A DNA stretch of 64,000 nucleotides, taken from positions 1 to 64,000 of the forward strand of contig UQCC01000001.1 in NCBI GenBank assembly GCA_900539325.1, in the 5' to 3' direction. The translations under genes and the position numbers were made by a program. The notes under the pieces are model-generated. The model saw only the letters and a list, made by a program, of their open reading frames with translations. It made no database searches and was not told the DNA's origin. The stretch is from an uncultured Eubacterium sp. (GTDB taxonomy: Bacteria; Bacillota; Clostridia; Oscillospirales; Acutalibacteraceae). Positions 16,840-24,359 of the stretch are shown piece by piece; position 1 is the stretch's first letter; every line of letters starts with the position of its first letter.

Positions 16840-17800
16840 AAATAACCAAAAAGAAAATATTGATGCTATGAAACCTCTGAATGATGAACTTGGCTTTTTT
16901 GGACTCGAACCGCCAAAGGTTTACCGTGAAGATCAAGCCAAATCTTCATACAGAAAAACAGAGCAAAGGCAATCTTCAGATAAGAAAAGAAAATCACAAC
17001 GTAAAAGTGCACCTGCTCAATCAAGAGAACAAAATGTAAATCAGGTTAAGAAAAAAAGAAAGCTTAAAAAGAAGTTCAGAGTGGCTTTTACGGCTGTCGG
17101 TCTCGTACTTTTAATTGCAATAATTGTACTTGTTTTAAGCCTTACCGTGCTTTTTAAGATTGAAACCATAACGGTTAACGGTGCAAAAAAATATAATTCG
17201 CAACAAATTATTTCTGTTTTGCCTATTGAAAAAGGCAAAAATCTTTTTCTTATAGATAAAAAGGGAGCAGCAAGTAAGGTTGAAGAAAATTTGCCGTATG
17301 TTTACAATCTTGAAATTACACGCAAATTGCCGTCAACCGTTATTGTAAAAATTACAGAACCTGAGTTTGTGTATTATGTAAAAAACAGTAATGATACATA
17401 TACCTATTTTGACGATAATTTTAAAATTCTTGAGGCAGATGTAAAATCGGCTCCTAAAAAAGGAATTGAGGTCAAAAAAATAGCATTTGAAAATGTTGTT
17501 CCTGGCAAAACGGCAAAAATCACAAATAAAGACCTGATACCTGATATAGAGGCACTTATGCAATGTGTTGCCGATTTACAATTTAAAAAGATAACCGCTG
17601 TTTATTCTGACAGTCTTGTAAGCAATTATATTGTGTATGATAATCGTATAACAGTTAAATTGGGCGAAACCAAGGATATAAAAGATAAAGTCTTTACAGC
17701 TTTGGCAGCTATAGAAAAGCTAAATGAAAGTAATCCGGGTGCCGAAGGCACTTTAACAGCTACAAACAGCAAGCAGATTTACTTTACAGAGAAAAAGTAA
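16820..17800 (+). CDS. ftsQ: Cell division protein FtsQ/DivIB
   Basis: Bitopic division protein. About 90 Lys/Arg/Gln-rich cytoplasmic residues precede one membrane helix (FTAVGLVLLIAIIVLVLSLT), then a POTRA domain beginning VLFKIETITVNGAKKYNSQQ and a beta domain. FtsQ scaffolds FtsL/FtsB at the septum. Two adjacent ATGs exist (16820 and 16823); AGAGGA at 16811-16816 is better spaced for the second. 326 residues. It is last of the run and overlaps murA. No ftsA follows, although ftsA commonly sits between ftsQ and ftsZ. Confidence 0.88.
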   Translation: MMKKSSKNNQKENIDAMKPLNDELGFFGLEPPKVYREDQAKSSYRKTEQRQSSDKKRKSQRKSAPAQSREQNVNQVKKKRKLKKKFRVAFTAVGLVLLIAIIVLVLSLTVLFKIETITVNGAKKYNSQQIISVLPIEKGKNLFLIDKKGAASKVEENLPYVYNLEITRKLPSTVIVKITEPEFVYYVKNSNDTYTYFDDNFKILEADVKSAPKKGIEVKKIAFENVVPGKTAKITNKDLIPDIEALMQCVADLQFKKITAVYSDSLVSNYIVYDNRITVKLGETKDIKDKVFTALAAIEKLNESNPGAEGTLTATNSKQIYFTEKK

Positions 17801-17941
17801 AAAATATAATGAATTTCGCTGTAAAGTGACATTACTTGCTGAGTACATTACGAAATGTATAATTTATGCACTTTGCACAACAAAACAATGTATAATTTTA
17901 TAAAGGTTGGAAAAAATATTTAGATTATTTTTTAAAAAGTA

Positions 17942-17970
17942 TTGCAAAGTAGTTACAAAACTGTTACAAT
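17942..17970 (+). promoter_or_regulatory. Promoter of ftsZ
   Basis: TTGCAA 17942-17947 and TACAAT 17965-17970 with a 17-base gap, in a 232-base gene-free stretch between ftsQ and ftsZ. Another TATAAT-like box (GTATAATTTTATA) lies near 17890. ftsZ can thus be expressed apart from the upstream operon. Confidence 0.6.
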
Positions 17971-18032
17971 ATCAAATGTGAGACACTGACAGAGTGTTGT
18001 ACCGATAAAATTAAAGATAAGGAGAATTAAAA

Positions 18033-19130
18033 ATGGGTAGATATGAAATCGATACTGACGACAACAAAGTTGTTTCAATAAAAGTAATAGGCGTAGGTGG
18101 CGGCGGCGGAAACGCTGTTAACCGTATGGTTAAGTGCGGAGTAAAGGATGTAGAGTTTGTTGCTGTAAACTCTGATAAGCCTGCTCTTGACAAGTCATCT
18201 GCCACACATAAAATTCTTATCGGCGAAAAAGCAACAAAAGGCCGTGGTGCAGGTGCAAGACCTGAGGTTGGTCTTAAAGCTGCCGAAGAATCAAAGGAAC
18301 AGTTAACAGATGTTCTCCAGGGCTGTGAAATGGTATTCGTTACTGCCGGTATGGGCGGCGGAACAGGTACAGGTGCTGCTCCGGTAGTTGCAAAGCTTGC
18401 TAAGGAAATGGGTATCCTTACCGTTGGTGTTGTTACAACTCCGTTCGGTTTTGAAGGTAAGCGTCGTATGCAACAGGCACAGGAAGGTATCAATGAGCTT
18501 GCTTCAAATGTTGACTCATTGATGGTTATTCCAAACGAAAATCTTAAGCTCGTTTCTAAGGAAAAAATTACTCTTCTCAACGCATTTGAAATTGCAAATG
18601 ATGTACTTCGTCAGGGTGTACAGAGTATTTCTGACCTTGTTAATGCAACAGGTCTTGTAAACTGCGACTTTGCCGATGTTACTGAAATTATGAAGGATGC
18701 CGGCTATGCTCATATGGGCGTTGGTCACGGCAAGGGTAAGGATAAGGCAGAAATGGCAGCTCAGCAAGCTATTTCTTCACCTCTTCTTCAAACATCTATC
18801 GACGGTGCACGCGGTGTTCTTCTTAACATCACTTGCTCAACAGATATCGGTCTTGAAGAAATCGATGCAGCATCCAATGTTGTTATGGAAGCTGTTCATC
18901 CTGATTGCGAAATCATCTGGGGTGCTAACTTCGATGAAGAACTTGAAGATGAAATGATCATTACAGTTATCGCTACTCGTTTCGGTGAGGACGGACCTGG
19001 TGCTCCTATCAAGTCAACAACAGCTTCAAAGCCTGTTGCTCCTCCAACTGAAATTCCATCAGCTCCTGCAAGCTTTACTTCAAATGATGACGATTCGTTT
19101 AATGACATCGTTTCATTCTTTAAGAAGTAA
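18033..19130 (+). CDS. ftsZ: Cell division protein FtsZ
   Basis: Tubulin-like GTPase that forms the Z ring. N-terminal IKVIGVGGGGGNAVNRM, the tubulin signature GMGGGTGTGAAPVVA, and the T7 loop region NCDFADVTEIMKDAGYAHMG are intact. 365 residues. The linker after residue ~318 is short, and the C-terminal peptide reads DDDSFNDIVSFFKK rather than the common DxDIPxFLR form that binds FtsA or SepF; this agrees with the absence of ftsA here. Start behind AAGGAG. It has its own promoter and terminator. Confidence 0.98.
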   Translation: MGRYEIDTDDNKVVSIKVIGVGGGGGNAVNRMVKCGVKDVEFVAVNSDKPALDKSSATHKILIGEKATKGRGAGARPEVGLKAAEESKEQLTDVLQGCEMVFVTAGMGGGTGTGAAPVVAKLAKEMGILTVGVVTTPFGFEGKRRMQQAQEGINELASNVDSLMVIPNENLKLVSKEKITLLNAFEIANDVLRQGVQSISDLVNATGLVNCDFADVTEIMKDAGYAHMGVGHGKGKDKAEMAAQQAISSPLLQTSIDGARGVLLNITCSTDIGLEEIDAASNVVMEAVHPDCEIIWGANFDEELEDEMIITVIATRFGEDGPGAPIKSTTASKPVAPPTEIPSAPASFTSNDDDSFNDIVSFFKK

Positions 19131-19144
19131 TTAATCTGAAATTT

Positions 19145-19177
19145 AAAAGACTGTTCGCTTTTGAACAGTCTTTTTTT
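19145..19177 (+). terminator. Intrinsic terminator of ftsZ
   Basis: Twelve-base perfect stem 19145-19156 / 19163-19174 (core GACTGTTC/GAACAGTC) with a T-run, 15 bases after the ftsZ stop. Confidence 0.93.
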
Positions 19178-19420
19178 GTTGTGTAAAGCTATAATGCTTG
19201 TATTATTTATTTTTGAAAAGGTGAGATTACTTTTTGAAATATACATTGTTTTCTTATGTAAATTTTTAAACTTTACTGTTTTTAACACTTTCCACCCAAT
19301 TTTCCACACCGAAAATACGCTAAAATCGGTTATTTAAACATTTATTCCACACAGTTTTCCACATTTTTGTTATTTGATTGTCGGTTTGTAAAGAATTTCA
19401 CTTTACAAATATCGCATAAT
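19178..19420. other. Gene-free stretch with a cluster of DnaA-box-like 9-mers
   Basis: No gene is supported here. TTTTCCACA occurs at 19300-19308 and 19355-19363 and TATTCCACA at 19344-19352; each differs by one base from the DnaA box TTATCCACA and all face the same way. A weaker CTTTCCACC lies nearby. Without dnaA or dnaN beside it this is not a good oriC candidate, but it may be a DnaA-binding site. The rest is A/T-rich with no other visible structure. Confidence 0.35.
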
Positions 19421-19422
19421 AA

Positions 19423-19464
19423 AAAGCCGCTAAACAATTATTTTTGTAACTGTTTAACGGCTTT
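19423..19464 (-). terminator. Intrinsic terminator of the TetR gene
   Basis: A 14-base stem with one mismatch (19423-19436 with 19451-19464); on the minus strand it is followed by a T-run, so it ends the tetR-type gene read leftward. Confidence 0.8.
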
Positions 19465-19475
19465 ACATATGTTTT

Positions 19476-20042
19476 TTATTTTTTTGCAACAATAATTGAA
19501 AATTGTTTGGTAAATGATTTTACTTTGTTTGCCATTTCAGTAGGTGTTTCTTTCATTCCTTTTGAAATCCAGCTTATGATAACTCCGCCCAAGCCGAAGC
19601 CAAAGAATTCCGCAACGGCAGAGTTGTCATTGCTTAATGTATTTAAGTTGTTTTTTCTGATAATATCATCAATTATGCTTTTAAATTGGTTTGTGGCAAT
19701 TTTTGACAGGTAAGAATATACATCACCCATGTTGATTTTTACGGCGTTTTGGTAAAACTTTTTGTCGTTATACATTGTATTGAATATAGCCAAAAAGTTT
19801 TCTTCCATCGTTTCGTATGAAAAATTGTCAACAAGTTTGCTGATTATTTCATTATAGAGCAACCAATCAAGAAGCTCGTATCTGTCCTGAAAATGATAGT
19901 AAAATGTTTGTCTGTGCATTTCGCACTTGTTTGAAATGTCCGAAACCGTAATTTTTTCAAACGGTGTAGTTTGCATTAATTCTTTCAATGCAGCAGCAAT
20001 CTTACGCTTGGTGATTTCACTGCATGATAATTGGTCTTTCAT
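19476..20042 (-). CDS. TetR/AcrR family transcriptional regulator
   Basis: 188 residues. The N-terminal helix-turn-helix is clear: TKRKIAAALKELMQ, then FEKITVSDISNKCEMHRQTF with YYHFQDRYELLDWLL. The rest resembles the DhaS-like TetR subgroup with its own helical ligand domain. The target is unknown; the genes next to it give no clear substrate. Between this gene and the upstream phosphodiesterase is an A/T-rich stretch (20043-20136) with TATAAT-like boxes and overlapping repeats of ATACAAATNTTATA type, where self-repression would be expected. Confidence 0.85.
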   Translation of the reverse strand: MKDQLSCSEITKRKIAAALKELMQTTPFEKITVSDISNKCEMHRQTFYYHFQDRYELLDWLLYNEIISKLVDNFSYETMEENFLAIFNTMYNDKKFYQNAVKINMGDVYSYLSKIATNQFKSIIDDIIRKNNLNTLSNDNSAVAEFFGFGLGGVIISWISKGMKETPTEMANKVKSFTKQFSIIVAKK

Positions 20043-20136
20043 ACCGTAAACCTCTTATACAAATATTATAGTATGTATATTATAGCATATTTTCAAATTT
20101 ATACAAGTGTATGTTTAAAAATTAACATTTGTATAA

Positions 20137-20598
20137 TTAAATTGTTGAATGATACATCATAATTCCGCTCGGCTCAATGTCTACAACTCCGTAAATACCG
20201 TCACGGGCAGAGCCGGGGTTCATATAATGTATAGAGTCCACAACCTCAATATACGGGATGTGAGTGTGACCGAATAAAACAATGTCCGCACCGATTGACC
20301 TTGCTTCTCTTTGAATATCCTGATACCCGTGCTTAACATAGTACGGATGTCCGTGCGTGAAAAGTATCTTCTTTCCGTCAAATTCTATAACTTTGCTTGC
20401 AGGGTACGGTGAATAAAAATCACAGTTTCCGCTTACTCTGTCAACCTTAATGTCCGGATACATTATCAATGCTTCATCAAGGTCATCGTTGCCGTCACCC
20501 AAAAACAAAAATAAGTCGGCATTGTTCTTATGCCTTTCGATTATGTCAAGTAAAGCCGAAACTCTTCTGTGACTGTCCGACATTACCACTATTCTCAT
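20137..20598 (-). CDS. YfcE/MJ0936-type metallophosphoesterase
   Basis: Calcineurin-like phosphodiesterase, 153 residues. Metal-binding motifs are in order: VMSDSHRR (residues 4-11), FLGDGNDDLD, SGNCDFYS, FTHGHPYYV and FGHTHIP. Relatives cleave phosphodiester bonds of small model substrates, and the physiological substrate is unknown. Divergent from the small-protein operon at 20663 and upstream of the TetR gene on the same strand. Confidence 0.88.
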   Translation of the reverse strand: MRIVVMSDSHRRVSALLDIIERHKNNADLFLFLGDGNDDLDEALIMYPDIKVDRVSGNCDFYSPYPASKVIEFDGKKILFTHGHPYYVKHGYQDIQREARSIGADIVLFGHTHIPYIEVVDSIHYMNPGSARDGIYGVVDIEPSGIMMYHSTI

Positions 20599-20662
20599 TC
20601 ATATCCCACCTTAAATTATCATATCTTTAATTAGATTATACTATGAAAGGATGCGTGTTTCA

Positions 20663-20854
20663 ATGAAAAATATCAATGTTGACGATCTGAAAAAAGCCGC
20701 CGAGAACGGAAACATAGATTCGTATATCAATAAAAATCTTCCGCCCGATGCAACCAAAAAAATCAAGCAGGTTTTGTCCGATAAATCCGCAACCGAAAAG
20801 CTGCTTAACACTCCGGAAGCAAAAGCACTTATGCAGAAATTTATGAAAAAATAG
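20663..20854 (+). CDS. Small conserved-looking protein, unknown function
   Basis: 63 residues starting MKNINVDDLKKAAENGNID; ATG 20663 is preferred to ATG 20651, which would abut GAAAGG directly. Highly charged, predicted helical, no Cys, no membrane segment. The ending TPEAKALMQKFMKK suggests amphipathic helices. It is first of three short genes separated by 8 and 0 bases, so it is likely co-transcribed with them. I do not recognise a family with a known role. Confidence 0.7.
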   Translation: MKNINVDDLKKAAENGNIDSYINKNLPPDATKKIKQVLSDKSATEKLLNTPEAKALMQKFMKK

Positions 20855-20862
20855 GTAGAAAA

Positions 20863-21213
20863 ATGGATAACATAAACGATATTATATCATCTCTTTCTGA
20901 TGATGATATAGAAATGCTCAAGGGTGTTGCCTCGTCTATATTAGGCGACGGCAATGCACCCGAACAAAAGCCTTCGGCCGAGAAGAACAATTCTGTTCTT
21001 CCAAACGGACTTAATCTTTCACAAAGTGATATCAATATGATGCTCAAGGCAAAAACGATAATTGATAAAATGAACAATACATCATCAAAGGATGCCGATC
21101 TTATTCTGGCTTTAAAGCCGCATCTTTCCGAAGAGTCAAAAGTAAAAGCCGATAAAGCAATTCGTATTTTGAAATTGTTTGATATTCTTCCGTACATAAA
21201 GGAACTGTTTTAA
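20863..21213 (+). CDS. Unknown 116-residue protein, second of a three-gene unit
   Basis: Acidic N-terminus (MDNINDIISSLSDDDIEMLK), a Pro/Ser-rich linker, then two helical blocks (LSQSDINMMLKAKTIIDKMN and LKPHLSEESKVKADKAIRIL). No membrane segment or metal motif. Its stop abuts the start of the next gene (TAAATG at 21211-21216). Small acidic helical proteins of this type are seen in clostridial genomes without known function. Confidence 0.7.
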   Translation: MDNINDIISSLSDDDIEMLKGVASSILGDGNAPEQKPSAEKNNSVLPNGLNLSQSDINMMLKAKTIIDKMNNTSSKDADLILALKPHLSEESKVKADKAIRILKLFDILPYIKELF

Positions 21214-21516
21214 ATGAGCGAATTTAATTCAAATGATATAAATGATGCAAAACGCCGTGTTGAAGAAATGCGAAAAAAAGCAAATAATTACATAGACACT
21301 CCGCAAAACGAGAACAAAACTTTTAAAAATTTGAGTGCAAAAAGTGATAATAAAAATGATTCTCCGCTGTCTTTTTTATCGGATTTAACAGGTTCTCTTT
21401 TTTCGTCGTCGGGCAATGACGGCTCGCAGGGACTTATTCTTGCACTTATTTTAATTTTGTCAAAAGAGGGAGCAGACAGCAAATTAATTTTGGCACTTCT
21501 GTATATTTTGCTTTGA
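21214..21516 (+). CDS. Unknown 100-residue protein with a hydrophobic tail
   Basis: Hydrophilic, Lys/Asn-rich N-terminal half (MSEFNSNDINDAKRRVEEMR), then SPLSFLSDLTGSLFSSSG and a strongly hydrophobic end split by a charged turn: GLILALILILS, KEGADS, KLILALLYILL. The two short stretches could form a membrane hairpin. It starts directly after the previous stop codon. Function unknown; together the three genes may encode an envelope-associated complex, but that is inference only. Confidence 0.7.
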   Translation: MSEFNSNDINDAKRRVEEMRKKANNYIDTPQNENKTFKNLSAKSDNKNDSPLSFLSDLTGSLFSSSGNDGSQGLILALILILSKEGADSKLILALLYILL

Positions 21517-21579
21517 TAGTATGGAAATTTGATATAATATGTGTTATATTATACATTAGATTTATTTGGGAGGAATTAG

Positions 21580-22593
21580 ATGTCTAATATTACACATGTA
21601 TATTTTGACGGTTTGGGTATAGATTTTAATCTGCCGTCGGTAGCCTTCAGCGTGTTTGGCTACGACATTCATTGGTACGGAATTATTATTGCTTTCGGTT
21701 TTGCACTTGCTGTTTTGTACGGCGGTCGCAAGGCGTACAAATGGAAGATGAGCCTTGACGGAATGACCGATGTGCTTATTTGGGGCACACTTTTCGGTAT
21801 AATTTGTGCACGACTTTATTATGTCGCTTTTGAATGGGATTACTATTCGCAACACCTCAACGAAATTCCGGCTATATGGAACGGCGGTATTGCGATTTAC
21901 GGCGGTATTATCGGTGCTCTTATCGGTGCGGCAATAGGCTGTAAAATCGGTAAAATTAATTTTCTTAACCTTCTTGATTTGGGTTCGCTCGGTCTTTTGA
22001 TCGGACAAGGTATCGGCAGATGGGGTAATTTCTTTAATCAGGAGGCGTTTGGTACAAACACCGATACGGCACTTTTCAGAATGTGGTCGCCAAAAATTCA
22101 TGATACTTTGGAAAGTTCGGCGGCACTCCTTGCACAAAAGGGAATAATCGTTGACCCTGACACAGCTGTTCATCCTACATTTTTGTATGAAAGTGTATGG
22201 TGTCTGCTCAGTTTCCTTGTGCTTCATGTTGTTGTAACTTATTTCAGAAAGTTTAAGGGCGAAATCTTTATGCTCTACGGCGTGCTTTACGGTGCCGAGC
22301 GTATGGTTGTTGAAGGTATGAGAACCGATTCTCTTTACATCGGCTCAACAACTATCCGTGTTTCACAGCTTTTGTCGGCAATTATTATGGTTGTTGCTCT
22401 TGTATTTTTCATTTATTTTATGACAAAATACAAGAAGGGCAAATTGCCAAAGGCACTTCAACTTGATGATTTGGATGCTTTAGAAGAAGCAAACAAAAAA
22501 GCAAAGGCAGAGCAAAAGGCTGAACTTGAGGAGAAAAAAAGACAAAAGGCTCTTAAAAAGCAGGAAAAGAAAGATAAGAGGAATAAGCAATGA
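21580..22593 (+). CDS. lgt: Prolipoprotein diacylglyceryl transferase
   Basis: Integral membrane enzyme that transfers diacylglycerol from phosphatidylglycerol to the lipobox cysteine, the first step of lipoprotein maturation. The start follows GGGAGG; TATAAT lies at 21533-21538. Family motifs: IHWYGIIIAFGFALAV, GGIAIYGGIIGALIG and the Lgt signature GQGIGRWGNFFNQEAFG, with HPTFLYESVWCL later. 337 residues, longer than usual because of a Lys/Glu/Gln-rich coiled-coil tail of about 45 residues (EEANKKAKAEQKAELEEKKR). It would act on the island lipoprotein at 29096. Overlaps folD by four bases. Confidence 0.95.
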   Translation: MSNITHVYFDGLGIDFNLPSVAFSVFGYDIHWYGIIIAFGFALAVLYGGRKAYKWKMSLDGMTDVLIWGTLFGIICARLYYVAFEWDYYSQHLNEIPAIWNGGIAIYGGIIGALIGAAIGCKIGKINFLNLLDLGSLGLLIGQGIGRWGNFFNQEAFGTNTDTALFRMWSPKIHDTLESSAALLAQKGIIVDPDTAVHPTFLYESVWCLLSFLVLHVVVTYFRKFKGEIFMLYGVLYGAERMVVEGMRTDSLYIGSTTIRVSQLLSAIIMVVALVFFIYFMTKYKKGKLPKALQLDDLDALEEANKKAKAEQKAELEEKKRQKALKKQEKKDKRNKQ

Positions 22594-23441
22594 ATATTAT
22601 TGACGGAAAAGCTGTATCAAAAAAAGTGAAAGAAGATGTTAAAGCAGAGTGCGAACAGCTCAAAGCAAAAGGTGTCACACCGGGTCTTGCGGTAATTATT
22701 GTTGGCGATGACCCTGCATCTCAGGTGTATGTTCATAACAAAGAGGTTGCGTGTGAGGTTTGCGGATTTTACAGCGTTAAGTATGCTCTCCCTGCCGAAA
22801 CAACTCAGGAAGAACTTAATGCACTTATAGACAAACTTAACAAAGATGACAAAATCAACGGTATTCTTTGCCAGCTTCCTCTGCCGTCACATCTTGACGA
22901 CAAGGAGGTTATCAATCGTATTGACCCGCTCAAGGATGTTGATGCGTTCCATCCTGTAAATGTCGGTGCAATTATGATTGGCGATTACAATTATTTGCCT
23001 TGCACTCCTGCGGGCGTTATGGAGCTTATCCATTCAACAGGCGTTGATGTTTCGGGCAAAAAAGCTGTTGTTATGGGCCGTTCAAATATCGTGGGCAAGC
23101 CTATGGCAATGCTTCTTCTTCACGAAAACGCAACGGTGGAAATCACTCATTCAAGAACTCAAAATTTGGCAGATATTACCAAGGAAGCCGATATTCTTGT
23201 TGCCGCTATCGGCAAGGCAAAATTTGTTAAGGCAGATATGGTCAAGGATGGTGCAGTTGTTATTGATGTCGGTATGAACAGAGATGAAAACGGCAAACTC
23301 TGCGGTGATGTGGACTTTGATGATGTAAAGGATAAGTGCAGCTTCATTACTCCGGTTCCGGGCGGTGTTGGTCCGATGACTATTGCTATGCTTATGAAAA
23401 ACACATTGACAGCGGCAAAAATTCAAAACGGTGTTGAGTAA
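22590..23441 (+). CDS. folD: Bifunctional methylenetetrahydrofolate dehydrogenase/cyclohydrolase
   Basis: Interconverts 5,10-methylene- and 10-formyl-tetrahydrofolate, NADP-dependent, cytoplasmic. Motifs: VIIVGDDPASQVYVHNKEVA with YALP, NGILCQLPLPSHLDD, GRSNIVGKPMAMLL (cofactor site), VIDVGMNRDENGKL and TPVPGGVGPMTIAMLM. 283 residues. ATGA overlap with lgt shows coupling. Confidence 0.97.
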   Translation: MNIIDGKAVSKKVKEDVKAECEQLKAKGVTPGLAVIIVGDDPASQVYVHNKEVACEVCGFYSVKYALPAETTQEELNALIDKLNKDDKINGILCQLPLPSHLDDKEVINRIDPLKDVDAFHPVNVGAIMIGDYNYLPCTPAGVMELIHSTGVDVSGKKAVVMGRSNIVGKPMAMLLLHENATVEITHSRTQNLADITKEADILVAAIGKAKFVKADMVKDGAVVIDVGMNRDENGKLCGDVDFDDVKDKCSFITPVPGGVGPMTIAMLMKNTLTAAKIQNGVE

Positions 23442-23442
23442 T

Positions 23443-23916
23443 ATGACTATTGAAGAACAGGTTGTAAACAAATTAATTGACAAAGGCTTCCGTATTTCCT
23501 TTGCCGAATCGTGCACAGGAGGCCTTTGTTGCGGCACGCTTGTTAATGTGTCAAATGCTTCAAAGGTGCTTGATATGTCGTTTGTGACCTATGCAAACGA
23601 AGCAAAAGTTGAACTTATAAATGTAAGCCCCGAATCTATCAAAAGCTATGGTGTTGTCAGCGAACAGGTTGCAGGGGAGATGTGCACCGGTGTTGCCGAA
23701 AAAGCACACAGCGAGGTCGGAGTAGGCGTCACAGGTGTTGCCGGTCCAACTGGAGGCACCGCCAAAAAACCGGTCGGTATGGTTTGCTTTGGATTTTATG
23801 TAAACGGAAAAGTAAAAACTTATACAATGCAGTTTGGCAATCTCGGCAGAAATGTTGTCAGAGCCAAGTCGGTTGAATTCGTTTTTAATACTTTAAATGA
23901 TTTGCTTGAAAAGTAA
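23443..23916 (+). CDS. cinA: CinA C-terminal domain protein (nicotinamide-nucleotide amidase type)
   Basis: 157-residue stand-alone CinA-C/PncC domain, predicted to hydrolyse nicotinamide mononucleotide to nicotinate mononucleotide and ammonia, a pyridine-nucleotide salvage step. Motifs: ISFAESCTGGLCCGTLVN, and GVTGVAGPTGGTAKKPVGMV. The N-terminal MoCF-like domain of full CinA is absent, as in PncC. ATG 23443 sits one base after the folD stop; an in-frame GTG at 23431 would overlap folD. The tRNA promoter overlaps its 3' end. Confidence 0.88.
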   Translation: MTIEEQVVNKLIDKGFRISFAESCTGGLCCGTLVNVSNASKVLDMSFVTYANEAKVELINVSPESIKSYGVVSEQVAGEMCTGVAEKAHSEVGVGVTGVAGPTGGTAKKPVGMVCFGFYVNGKVKTYTMQFGNLGRNVVRAKSVEFVFNTLNDLLEK

Positions 23917-23934
23917 AAAGCTATGTGTTATAAT
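23906..23934 (+). promoter_or_regulatory. Promoter of tRNA-Thr
   Basis: TTGAAA 23906-23911 and TATAAT 23929-23934 with a 17-base gap, overlapping the end of cinA. Between it and the tRNA is a perfect 8-bp hairpin (23965-23972 with 23977-23984, core GGTGTATC/GATACACC), probably part of the precursor leader. Confidence 0.75.
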
Positions 23935-23990
23935 ATTTCCGTTGCAATCGCAAAAATTAAATAAGGTGTATCATCCGATACACCCAATAT

Positions 23991-24066
23991 GCTGATATGG
24001 CTCAGTTGGTAGAGCAGCTCATTCGTAATGAGCAGGCCGTCGGTTCGAGTCCGACTATCAGCTCCA
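23991..24066 (+). tRNA. tRNA-Thr (anticodon CGT)
   Basis: Full cloverleaf: acceptor GCTGATA pairs with TATCAGC, D-arm GCTC/GAGC, anticodon stem GCTCA/TGAGC with loop TTCGTAA (anticodon CGT), T-arm GTCGG/CCGAC with TTCGAGT loop; discriminator T and encoded CCA (24064-24066). Reads ACG codons. The 3' part from the anticodon loop on is duplicated at 40103, marking it as an integration target. Confidence 0.97.
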
Positions 24067-24127
24067 AAACCTGCGTAAACATGGCGTTTTCGTAGGTTTT
24101 TTCTTTTTCAGAAATGCATTTCAAAAT
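24022..24127 (+). repeat. Left attachment-site repeat (tRNA-Thr 3' part plus terminator)
   Basis: 106 bases from the anticodon loop through the tRNA terminator are repeated in the same direction at 40103-40208 with about four substitutions (24039, and single changes near 24092, 24103 and 24110). The length, direction and use of a tRNA 3' end are those of att sites made by tyrosine recombinases. Confidence 0.85.
24068..24106 (+). terminator. Terminator of tRNA-Thr
   Basis: AACCTGCG pairs with CGTAGGTT (one G-T pair), followed by TTTTTTCTTTTT. The copy at 40148-40187 has CGCAGGTT, a perfect pairing. Confidence 0.8.
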
Positions 24128-24359
24128 AAACTTTTTTCTATTCTTTGCCGATAAAGCCTGAAGCATTATGTACTAAATTTTATTGATGTGTTTTTAGAAA
24201 AAATTATAATTTTTTAGATAAGATAAAAAGCGGGCATCATTTGAGTTATCATATAAGCAGAAATAAAAAATATGAAATTGCGGACCAAGTTCGTTTTCGT
24301 ATTCGATATTAAATATGAAAGCGGAAAGTGCTCTCACAAATTTTTTTCGGAGGCTTATT

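Noticed and set aside
19178..19420. Replication origin
   Set aside because: DnaA-like 9-mers are present, but no dnaA, dnaN or unwinding repeats lie near.
24067..24359. Gene or integrase between tRNA-Thr and the first island gene
   Set aside because: Short frames exist on both strands, but none has a ribosome site or integrase motif; only the tRNA terminator is supported.
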